DNA of 64,000 bases from Drosophila persimilis (taxonomy: Eukaryota > Arthropoda > Insecta > Diptera > Drosophilidae), in assembly GCF_003286085.1 (NCBI RefSeq), contig NW_020825332.1, positions 2,005,171-2,069,170 of the forward strand, given 5' to 3'. The translations under genes and the position numbers were made by a program. The notes under the pieces were generated by a model. That model searched no databases. It was not told the origin of the DNA and worked only from the letters and a program-made list of their open reading frames with translations. Shown here piece after piece: positions 47,979-59,300 of the stretch (positions are counted from its first letter, which is position 1; every line of letters starts with the position of its first letter).

Positions 47979-50580
47979 TTTGGCTCGCTCTTTTCTGGCT
48001 CATTCGCATTGCGTGTATTTAATTTGGTTCTGGTTCCTCTGGCGGGCCCTTCCTGGTCCCAGCAATTTTCACCAAGTTCATTCAAAATCAAATGGGGGTT
48101 CCACTTCCTGTTTGCTAGGGGGGGGAGGGGGCGGCCTAGGGGTCAGCGTTCGGGAGTAGCCATTGAGAGCCATTTGAATGGCCGTCGCTTTTCTCGCCCA
48201 ATTTTCTTTATTTGGCCAAATGGAAAGCTTGCCTCATTGAATGTGTTTTTATTAAGCCAAAATGAATACCGACCAACGGAAGAAGGGTCCTGCCGGGTCC
48301 GGACCCTGGCCGGACGACTGCAGAGCAATTCCTACTGCCACTGGACTCTGGGTATTTTTTCGCTCTTTTTCCATAACCAGCAAAAAAAAAATAAGAAGGA
48401 AAAACTCTGCGAGTTTTGTAGTTTTGTAATTTTAATAACATTTTCAAATGATTTCCGTTTTCTGGGTATTTGGTTGTTGTTTTTTTTTTTTTTTTGCCTT
48501 CTTCCGCTTTGGCAAATGCGTTTTTTTTTTTTTTTTTTTTGTCGAGGGTCTGCTGTTGGATTTTCAATCAGCAAACAGCAAAAACAGCGCAAAAATTACA
48601 CTTTCATTTCTTTCATATCAAATTATTTTCGTCAATCGAGCGTAAAGTCAAATAAACACACACACACACACACACACACAGGGAAGATCAAACAGGCCGC
48701 ACCCAGCCCCTGAGAAAAGCATCCACCGCCCCCCACCACCCTGCAGACTGTCAAAAGGGGGGGGAAAAAAACGCAAAGCCCATTGCAGGCGATTTAACAA
48801 CTACGCCCGGGGATAAATATTTTATGAAATCGCATAAACAAATCAAAGACGAATCACAGAAGAAAAAAAAAAAACGAGCAAAAGGAAAATCACTTTTCCA
48901 CTGCAGAGGGGGAAATCGACAGAAATCAAGGGGCGGCGATCAAATATGACCACTCAACCGCGCCACAAAGGGGCAGGGGGGGGCGGGCAGAGCCCTCGAG
49001 CATCTTGGCCAGCCAAAAAAATATTTGCACAGCTGAAGAGGGGGTGCGGGTGGGGGTGGGGGTGGGCGCTGTCTATGCAACTAATGTGTTTGTTATATGG
49101 TAAATCGCATAAAAAATACAAGGGGTGTAGGCCATAGATATATTTCTCTGTGTGTGTCTGTCTATAACAATAACAACTTGTTACCCCCCCCCCTCATATG
49201 GCAAGCCACCCCATGGATTGAACCACCATCCCCCACCCCACAGGCAGGCTCTCCCTTTTTTTTGGCAATTGCCAGGCCTAATGTCTGCCGAAATAGCCAA
49301 CGCATCATCGCCAAAACAGATCCGGAGATCTCGCCACCCCCCTGCATGAATTGAATTGTATTTAATAAAATATATCCCCCCCCGCCAGTAGAGGGTTTTT
49401 CGACAGAAAAAATCGCATAAATAAGTAATGAAAAGCATTGTTATTGTTGCTCTGTGATTTGCCAAGTCAAGTGGATGCTCTACCATTTGAGCAGGGTAAA
49501 GGATACCGAGTCTATTATCGTCTGGAATATACTGGTGGATATTCTATAGAGGGTGGCAAACGATAGACAGACACAGAGGCCATATATCAAGCATCAAACT
49601 GACATAAATTGCAAACTCAAATGTCCGCTTGATCGTTGCAGTGTGGAAGCTCTCAATGGTGGTGGGGGGGAGTGGGGAGAGGGGAGTGGGGAGAGGGGAG
49701 CATGCGACGTGTAGGTGTAGGATATGGATATGGCCATCCATCAATGCCAACACTTTCTGCCACTGTCCGTGGCATCGACTGCTGCTGCTGCTGCTGCTGC
49801 GGCTACTCGTCTGTCATTCCAGATATCGTTTCAACGGTTGTATCCACAGACCCCAACAACGTCCGAGTTTATATAAATTGTAAATTGAAATTATAACATA
49901 TTGTAAACGGGGGGCACTGTGCTCTGTACTCTGTACTCTGTACCCTGGACTCTGTTTATTTATGGTCCAAATCCTGGGACTGCAGAGTTATGCGACACTC
50001 CATATATTCCCATCGACAGCGGCACTCCCCACTCCCCACTCCCCCCCCAAAATATTCAATTAAATGCCGCACAGGCCACAATTTATGTTTGCCGAGCAGA
50101 ACTGAGACCGGTTCCGGGACGGGACGGGTCCGGGTCCGGGTCCGGGTCCGGGGCCTAATGAGTTTCGGCCTGGCTCTGAGGGGGGCTGCTAAGCGTATTA
50201 CCAACATATATGGTAAGGCCAGGCGAATGCAAATAAATAAATAAACCTCTTCTGCAGTGAGGCAGGATAGTCTCTCTGTGGCTGTGCAATGGAGATTTTT
50301 AATGATTCCATCGGTTGATGTTTGCGCGTGTGTTTACTGTCGAAAGCCAAAGCAGGATTGATGACACACACGTTTGGCTACCGATTACCCGGATCCTTAC
50401 ACATAGATACACCCCGATCCGCCCCCCCCGATTCGTACTCCTAGACACACTGCCACTCATGGAACAATTGTCACATTCCAGGGCCCGGAAAAACCGCAGC
50501 CGTACTAAACATTACCCCAGAGGCTGTTGGTCTGGCCTGATGGCATACCTGTGCATATATTAAGATAGATTACATGCCCC

Positions 50581-50624
<44 letters not shown>

Positions 50625-51243
50625 ACATATGCAGCAAGGCTAAGTGCCACCACCAATGACAGCGCCATGAATTTGTATTAAAAGCAAAGCAAAGCAAAGC
50701 AAAGCAAAGCCCCTTCAAAGCAAAGCCTCCCATCCTCAGGCGGAATGGGGTTGGGGTTTATGTGGGGAAATTAACGCGCCTAATGCTGCCGCACCTTGAA
50801 GTGCGCATAAATTATAGAAAAGCTTCATTATCCAACCGCCGAAATGTTGTCATCAAACTTTGAATCAAACAGAAACTATCCTCCAGCCTGCAGCCTCCTC
50901 CAGCCTCCACCTCCTCCTCCTCCTTCCGACAATTATAATAAATTCAGCTAATAAACCGCACTAATGATCAGCCATCAGCCAGTTGTTTGGCAGCCGTGGG
51001 GCACATGCAGAGGCTTTAATTGCGATTCACTTACCCTCTTGTAATCCGCATTTAGATTAAGTTTCGAAAGGCAAAAGCAAAGCCCACAGCCAAAGACTTT
51101 TCCACTCGATTCAATTTGAAGTACTTTTCCCTCTTCAATTTGGTTTAAACTTTCGAAACGATTTTCCAAAGTGTTTGAGTGGCGGAAAATCATTATAAAA
51201 TATGCCAGAGATTGTCTGCTTCCCCACTCTCACCCCCCTCGAG

Positions 51244-51281
<38 letters not shown>

Positions 51282-54200
51282 TGAGTGGTCGCAGGACGAA
51301 GCACAAAAGTTTTGCACATTAAACAATAAAAACTCATTAATAATATGCATTTAAGTTATAATTGAACTACTTAATGAAGGCCGATGGCAATGCGGCCCCG
51401 AATGACGATAGGTGGGAGGTCTGGCTGCGGCTGCGGCTGCGGCTACTGTTGTTATTTCGTTATGGGGCCTTTGGGTCCCTATATTGAAAGGAATGATTGA
51501 AATTTGTATGAATATGATGTCCATTAACATCCAGTACCGGTGTTCGCTCCGGTTCGACCCGTTTCCTGGGCCCCCTCCCCGCCTGCCACTGCCTTTTTGC
51601 CCCTCCATTGTTTGTTTTAAAAGTATTCCATCCTCATTCCAGATACCATCCCACATACCATCCCATCCCGTCGCCCCGGTAGCATCGCATAGTTTCAGTT
51701 TTCATTCAATTGAATTGTTTCCTGCGGCTGCTGTTCTGTTCTGTTCTGTTCTGTTCTCTCTGTTCTCTCGTATAGAAAAAGGTGCGTAATTAAAACGATG
51801 CCCAGGCACACAGACAATTAAATGCATGCCACACACACACAGAGAACGAGAGAGGGAGAGCCGGGGAAAACGAACAATGGACCAAGCCAAAAATGAGCGA
51901 TGAGTTTGCGTTTAATTACGTGAACAGGCAATGGAAGATGATTTTAATTTATGATCCGTGAATATTCGCATAAGTGCCGAAAAAGCAACAGAAAAAAATC
52001 AGTCTCAAAAACTTGAGAGGAGATGAGATTTCAGAGCATAAAACAGGGATTGTCGCAGAGTAGGAGAAACAGAGCATTTTTCCAGGGAAGATTCCCAGAG
52101 CATGACCCGAGGAATTCCGCAGAGCATGTTCCAAAGAATTTTCTTAAAGAATGGGAATAAATAAATTAAGGAGAAATAAAATATAATAATTCTTGAGAAC
52201 ACCTTAAAAATAATAATAATAATGTAAAAAATAACAATAATAAATATATAAAAAGAAAAAGAAAAATAAATTTAATATAAATAACAAATAAATATTATGC
52301 ATTTTATATATAAGAATTCTTGAGAATACTTTAAAAATAATAATAATAATAATGTAATGTAAATATATAAATAAAAATAAAAATTATAAAATTTAGATAA
52401 AGGAATTTTTGCGATCACCTTAAAAATAATAATAATAATGTGAAAAAAATCATTTAAAAAATAATAATAATAAATATATAAATAAAAAGAAAAATAAATA
52501 TTGGGAAAATATAAGAAAATTAAAATAGAAAATAACATGAATTTTTTTTATTATAATTTATTACATTTTTTAATTGTAACAAAAAATAATTACCATAAAA
52601 AAAAAAAATATATATAAATAATATAAATATAATTAATAACAAGTTTAGCATTAAATAAAAAAATAAATAATGCCCCAAAGAATGATATCTCAGAGATTGA
52701 TGTCCCAGGTGAATGATAGCCGACAAAATGATTTCTAATTGAAGTTCATAGTCCCACAGTCCCATAGAAGGAGAGATACCAGAGATTGAGAGAACTTCCC
52801 AGACACTGTGCCAGAGAATGGGGCAAGAACTGAGGCAACAACTGAGGCAGAAACAGAGTCTTAGCCAGAGACAGACACGAGTCCAGGGGCAGGGACAGTA
52901 GCTAAGGAAACGCGGTGGTTGACATTCGCAAAAACGGAAATTGAATTCTAAAATATTTATTGGTCCCCCCTCTCCCCCGCTGCCCGACCCTGCGCTACTC
53001 CGCAGCCAGAGCCACAGCTTAGCATACTTTTTGGGGCAGGGCAGCAGCAGCAGGAAAAGTGAGTGATTTATGCAGTGGCGTTCCAGCAGCAGAAGCAGCA
53101 GCAGCCGCCGCAGCAAATTGCAAATGAAACGCAATGAAACGTATCGAAATGGAATGAATTACAACTCGTACTTATGCATGAATATACAACCAATAAGCAG
53201 GAGTGCGACTACGAAAGTATCCCCTAGATCCACATTCACTCCAGAGAGAGGGGGAGGGGGAGAGACTGCCTGTCAAATCGGGGGGATTCCCCCGCACTTA
53301 TTACTCTGCTTGGACACATGTTACACGCACAAACACACACACTGTTTGAGCCATAGATTTATTACAAACAATCATCGGGATTTGCCGCCTGCTGGCCTGG
53401 ACATGGAACAACTGCTAGCCGCTGCTGTCCTGCTGACATTCGACTATTGAAAGTCAATTTTGGGTGCGTGCCACACGCTCATTTGTCCAGTTTATGGCCA
53501 AACATCATTTTCTGCCAATGAGGCGCAAACGCCTTTTATGCGTTTCAATAAATTCTCGCTTTCCGGCTTCCACAGCCTCCATCTCTGTATCCTTTTTCCC
53601 ACCCAAGCCCCCTCCGCCCTACGGCCTGTCCTAATACCTGTTTATTGTTGCAGAAGCCCCTGCCTGCCCCCCTCCACCCCTCTCTGGGTGTCTCTTTCTC
53701 TCTGTGTGTGTGTGTTTACAAGGCTGCTGACATTGCATTACAAATGAGTTGTCGGGCTGCTTTCAAAGTTGAAAGTTTAATTTGCTGCCTTGATGGGCAA
53801 TTAATGTGGCCGGAGGTCATTGTTGCATGCATCCTGCATCCTAACACACATGTCCGCACTTCAGGGGACTTTAAAGGCATCTGTCCGTGTATTGGGTCTC
53901 ACATCAGAGGATCAGCGGTTCAGAGTTGGAACTCTCTATACAATCCACGTTCTCTCTCTCTCTCAATGGATATTTATGAACCCTTGACCATGTCCCTGCT
54001 CTCTATTAAGTGCCGCTAACCGAAACAGAGACCGAAGCAGAATGGGGAAGAATGGGGCACAATCCCAATAATCAAATTGCAGTTGCCAGCTGTCAGTGGC
54101 AGTGTCCTGCAGCAGCCCCTACCCGGTGGAAAAAAAAACGAAGGCGACCCAACAAAAAATCTGTTAGAAATCCTATTTATATTTCGAAACAATAACCATT

Positions 54201-56294
54201 CAATTCCATCTAACGACTGGGGCCACGGCCACGGCTACGGCTACGGCTACGGCGGGCACATAACGAACCAATTGAGAGCCACGGACATGGGGACACGGCG
54301 GCCCTTGGGCGGGATTTGGGGAGGTGGAAGGGGAAGAGGGAGCCCAGCATTTATTACCAATTGCTGCCATGGTGGCCGTATGTGAAAAATACTCGTGTAT
54401 TGCCCTTTAAAGCGCTGGCATTTGAAAAGGGGGGGGGGGGGGGGGGGGGGGCACTGACCAGGGGGCGGGCGGTCGGTGGCTACTGGACAGGACACCGCAG
54501 GCGCGACGACACAAACAAAACGTGATTCGCATACAAATAAACAAGGATATAGAAGGCGGCCCCCTTTTTAGGGGGAGGCTTTTGGAATTGAAACAAATGC
54601 CACAGCACCGGGGCATGCCTATAAATTTTTCCACAAAATACATGGCCAAAAGGTGCAACCTGCAACTGCAGCCTGCAACAAGGGAGTGGGGGGGGCAAGG
54701 GGGTCATGTGGGTGTGGTCGTGACACAAAAGGGTCATGAAATGACCAACTGGGGTATTGTTTAGGGGCAAGTGGCTCCACCGAGAACACAACATTTGAAT
54801 GCAAAGCAGGTGGCATGCCCCGACTGTCTTTCCTTCGATTTGCTGCAATGGCAATGGCAATGGCAATGCCAGAGGATTTTCCACCTGTCCTGCCGCCTGT
54901 CAATGGCAATTACGTCCGAGGATTCGCCGGTGTGGTCCGTGTGGCACTCACAAATCACGGCGCGAAATGAGGAGTCAACTATCTCGACCTCAGGTCGGGC
55001 GACGTGCCACTGCTGCAACCGTTGCAGCTCTGTGATGCATGTGCTGCAATTTCGCTACGAGTTCATGCCGCCCTGCCTCTTCTGATCATTTGTCCAAAAC
55101 AAATCCCACAGCTCTCTGCCAGCTTCACTTTTGCTTCGCAAACATTTTGGCATCCTGCTCCGTTCGTGTGGCAGGTGGCAGCAGCAGCAGCACAGGCGTC
55201 GTCCCGTCCCTGTCCCTGTCCCTCCTTCGGCTGATCGATTAGTTGAAGAAGCAAATACTTTCACCCAGGGAATGCGCTTGTCATTCGGGCTGCTGCTGCT
55301 GCTGCTCCAGCGACTCCCTCTGATGTGGCACGTTTTATGTCTGCCACTTGGCCACTTGGCCACTCTGCCACATTCAACTTTATCTTCAGCCGACAGCCTC
55401 AAACGTCTGCTGCGCGCCATCGCAGGACATTTCTCACATGTCCTACGACATTTTGTTGCCACGCAGGGGCAGGGGCAAGGGCAGGGGCAAGGGCAGGGCC
55501 AAATGTTGTCACTCGCTAAATTGAGCAACATTTTTATGGCGTGCAGATTCCGTTTGAAGTATCGAAAGAGCTTTTGCCTCATTACAAAGTCCTTCCCGTA
55601 TTTTTCTTGTTGTTTTTTTTTGGAGCCCCAAAAAGTGGCAGAAAGTTGATCAAATTGAATCAGTGGCTGGGGGGGGGGGGGGGGGAGGGGGCATCCGCCT
55701 TGCATGATATGTAAATGTTTGGCTCCACAACTTTGGAGCTCTAATGAACCATTCACCATTCAGCAGTCAGCATTCAGAGAGTGAATGGGTGTGTGTGTGA
55801 GTGTGTGAGTGCGTTTCCTGGCTATAATCACTGCATATATGAATTAAAAAAGTTCTTCCTTTTTTCAGGGTAAGGAGTGAAGGGGTGAGGGGGGTGGTGA
55901 GGGGGTGAGGGGGGGGATTTTGTTGTAGTTTAAAGCAATTTTGAAGTCATTTTGTAGCCAATTTACGGAATGTGTCTGCCTTTCAACCATTTTTCGTTGC
56001 CAGTGTGTGAGTGTGTGAGTGTGTCTGCAAATGCAATTACAGTTTGCCAGCACACACACACACACACACACACATAGACAAATACAAAGTGTTTGTTTGC
56101 GCTTCAGCCATGCCGACACTCTGCCACTCTCCACTCTCCGCCTCCGCCTCCATTCTCTCTGATTTCTCCTCTATTTTTTTCGGTTTTTTTTTTTGGCTTG
56201 CAAATGAGTCATGCTAATGGCAAACCATTAGCCAAAATGCCACTGTATGTGGCATGTGTGTCTGTGTGTGTGTGTGTGTGAGTGATAATTAAGT

Positions 56295-56333
<39 letters not shown>

Positions 56334-59300
56334 AAAGAGAACTGTGTGATTTTTTGAAGGCTGTTGTTAAATATTTAAATGTATTCCATGCCCTTTGTCG
56401 ATGTGGTGGGCTGCTCTGTTGATTGCCTGCGCCAAAAGTCTAATTGCATTGGCAGCACACTCTTTGCCCCCCTCTTTTACCTCTTTTCAAGGCCTTGCAA
56501 CTTGTTGGAAATTAGAATTATTAGAAATGAGTTTTGTATTTGCCGCAAAAATGAACTGCCATTTGTATTCAGACGGCGCTTCAGACGGGCGGGCTTTGTT
56601 CGTGCACTTGATATTTCATTTTCATTTCACCTTTAATTGAGGCTAATCAACACGCTAATAGCCAGGCCGCTGCTATTAGCCGGCAGACAGGCCATGGCAG
56701 CCATGGCAACCAACGACAGATATTTTATTGTTATGAGGCTTTGCCTCTGTGCGGCAGTGCTTCAAAATTGCACTTTAATGACTAATTTAGTGTGTGTGTG
56801 TCTGTGTGTGTGTGCGTGTGTGTGTGAGGCAGGAAATGCCAACACACGGACAGGACATGGGACAGTGGGACACTGGCAATGGCCATAAGTGTCAGCGGAA
56901 GCGCACACTTGAGCAATGGGCGAATACGACATTTCCTTAATGAAGCCCACAGACTGAGGCACAGACATACAAAGTGATTGCCCCCCCCCCCCCCCCATGC
57001 CCCACACAAGTGGCATAAAACTTTATGACTGTGTGGCATATAAACTCTAAACGGAACAGGGGCCCCCAGGCCAACTTGGCGTATGTGTAATTATAACAAG
57101 AGAGAGAGAGGGGTTTTTTTTGTGTTTTTTTTTTTGGACATTGCACATTGCTGTTCTGTTCTGTCCTGTCCTGGTCCTGGTCCCCTCTCTCTCACCCTCC
57201 CATTTGTGCATTTGTCAGCCCCCAATACCATTTTTCCCCCCGATGAGCTGTCAAAAGTTTCAAGCAATGGAAACAGATGGTGGGGAGGGGGTTAGGGGTG
57301 GGGACACGTCCTTACCTGACACCAACAGCTCACTGGTGCTGTTAACCAAATTGTCCATAATTGGCTGGAACGTGTAGAATGTCAGCGTTTCCAATTTGTT
57401 TGCCTGCACATTGATGGAGAGCAGCGCTGGGGTGCCGCGCAGCAGACCATTGTCGATTTTCTTAAGCAAATTATTTCTCAAATTCAAAGTTTTCAATGTA
57501 TTCAAGCCGTCCAGAGCACGCTCGGAGATACGCTGGAAAATGGAAAAAAAAAGGCATCTCAAGATTAGTTTTTCTGGTTCGTGTTTAATTTTAACTGCAG
57601 GTTATACACATATTATATGTGTGCTTCGGGCTCTGGGAGCATATAAAAACTGACAAAAATATACATATCTATATTTATTTTTGGCTAACATTTTTCCGCA
57701 TTTTTGCATATTATTTTCATTGTTTTCCATCCACACACACACACAGAGGGGAAGGGGGGGGAGAATTGTTCGCTTTTCATTGTCTTCCATTGTTTTTGTT
57801 TGCGTATTTATTTATTTGTATGTACAGTCACACACATAAATGTATGCGCACGTACATATGTGGTTGCTCTCCCGTTCATTCCAAGAGGGTACTCGGGGGG
57901 ATATACTTTAAAATCACTCAAATAAAACCTAATAAATACTGATCGTATCAATATTATGGCCGGAACACCTGGCTTTCCACTTTTTTTGGGGCCTACTTTT
58001 GGGCGGCATGCGACGATCCATTATACAGGGTATCTAAATGTCGTTCCACCTGCTCCATTTTGGACTGGTTTTTGTTGTGCCCCAATTCGTTTGTCTTGGA
58101 TTTTATTATACGGAAAAAAGTGTGTGTGTTTTTTTTCTTTTATTTTATTCTTTTTTTTGTTTTTGTTTTGAATGAAAGTGAAACCACCTCTCCCCACCCC
58201 AGCCCACCCCCCCTCTCACCATGCTCTCACATTATTTAATATTCAATATGCTTTGTCGTTGGCTGTTGCCAGGGGGAGGGGGAGGGGGAGGGGAAATGGA
58301 AAAATTATGCATATTATATGACGAGTCCAAGGAGGAAAACATGTGAAAAATAACCGAAAAACATGTAACAGAACGCCCCCTCCCTCCCCCCACCAACCAC
58401 CACCCACCGCTGTTTTTCTCGTGTTTGTTTGTCGAGATGATTGACATATAAAATACATATATTTTATGGCGATATTTTGTTAGTTTGATGAGCGGATCCC
58501 ATTTATTGTCCTGACAAAACGAAAAAATATATAATTTACGAGCGAAACGAAAAACAGGCTCTGTTAGGGGGGGGGGACAGGGGGGTTTCCCGGGCATTGA
58601 TTGAACTTTATTTTCCCTTCGCGTGTCTTTAAACTTTTCCTTCGGTTCTTGAGGCTTTTCTTTATTCTGTGGAGCCTTTTAATTGCTGTGAGACTTTTGG
58701 CCTTAGTTCTGGGCACTTTCACTTATCCTCTTTAGCCTGATTATCTGACACAGGGATCTGCTTTTATGTGGTGTCAGAGCCTAAACCTTTTAACGGCAAA
58801 TGATTTATGAAGTGAGCAAAAAAAAAACGAAAGCTGAAGAGGAGCCAACGAACGGCAACGGGAACCCAAGCAAAACATGCAACACAATTTGCTTTTATTG
58901 AAGGCGACAATGCCACACAGCACAGCACACACAAAGGACAGGCGGGACACGGAGGACACGGAGGACACGGGACAGATTGGGGGTTTTTTTTTTTCGGGCT
59001 GCCCGAGTAAGCAAATCCTGGGGCAGGAAACAATGCGCAACGTAGGCGATAACAAGCCCAATCATTATGGCTATGACAATGCGGCAAAGAAGATGGATCC
59101 AGTCGGAGAACCAGAGCGAACCCCACTTGAGCGACGCTGTCCCCGTCGCACTTGAGAGTCCTGTAACCTACTGGCCTCGGTGTCCTGTGTGTGTGTCTGT
59201 GTGTGTCCTGTGACACATATGCGAGTCGCCTGAGTGTGACATGATATGCGAGCACTTTGTAAAATGGGAAAAATGAAGCACGAGGCACACGAAGCACACG

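Larger units (their letters stand above)
42296..57315 (-). other. Con intron 2 (15.0 kb)
   Basis: A very long intron with no supported gene. It is full of microsatellites (CA at 43501-43531, CA/GT at 47943-47977, 51247-51278 and 56299-56326; GA at 44305-44330), long homopolymers (poly-C of 40 at 50582-50621, poly-G of 23 at 54429-54451) and an AT-rich tandem block at 52.2-52.5 kb. Long introns of developmental genes often carry enhancers; none can be pinpointed by eye. Confidence 0.75.

Noticed and set aside
49455..49505. tRNA-like D-arm on the minus strand (GCTCAAATGGTAGAGC at 49492-49477)
   Set aside because: The D-stem and loop look like a tRNA-Ala type A box, but no acceptor stem, anticodon arm or B-box (GGTTCGANTCC) follows at the right distance. 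At most a relic or coincidence.
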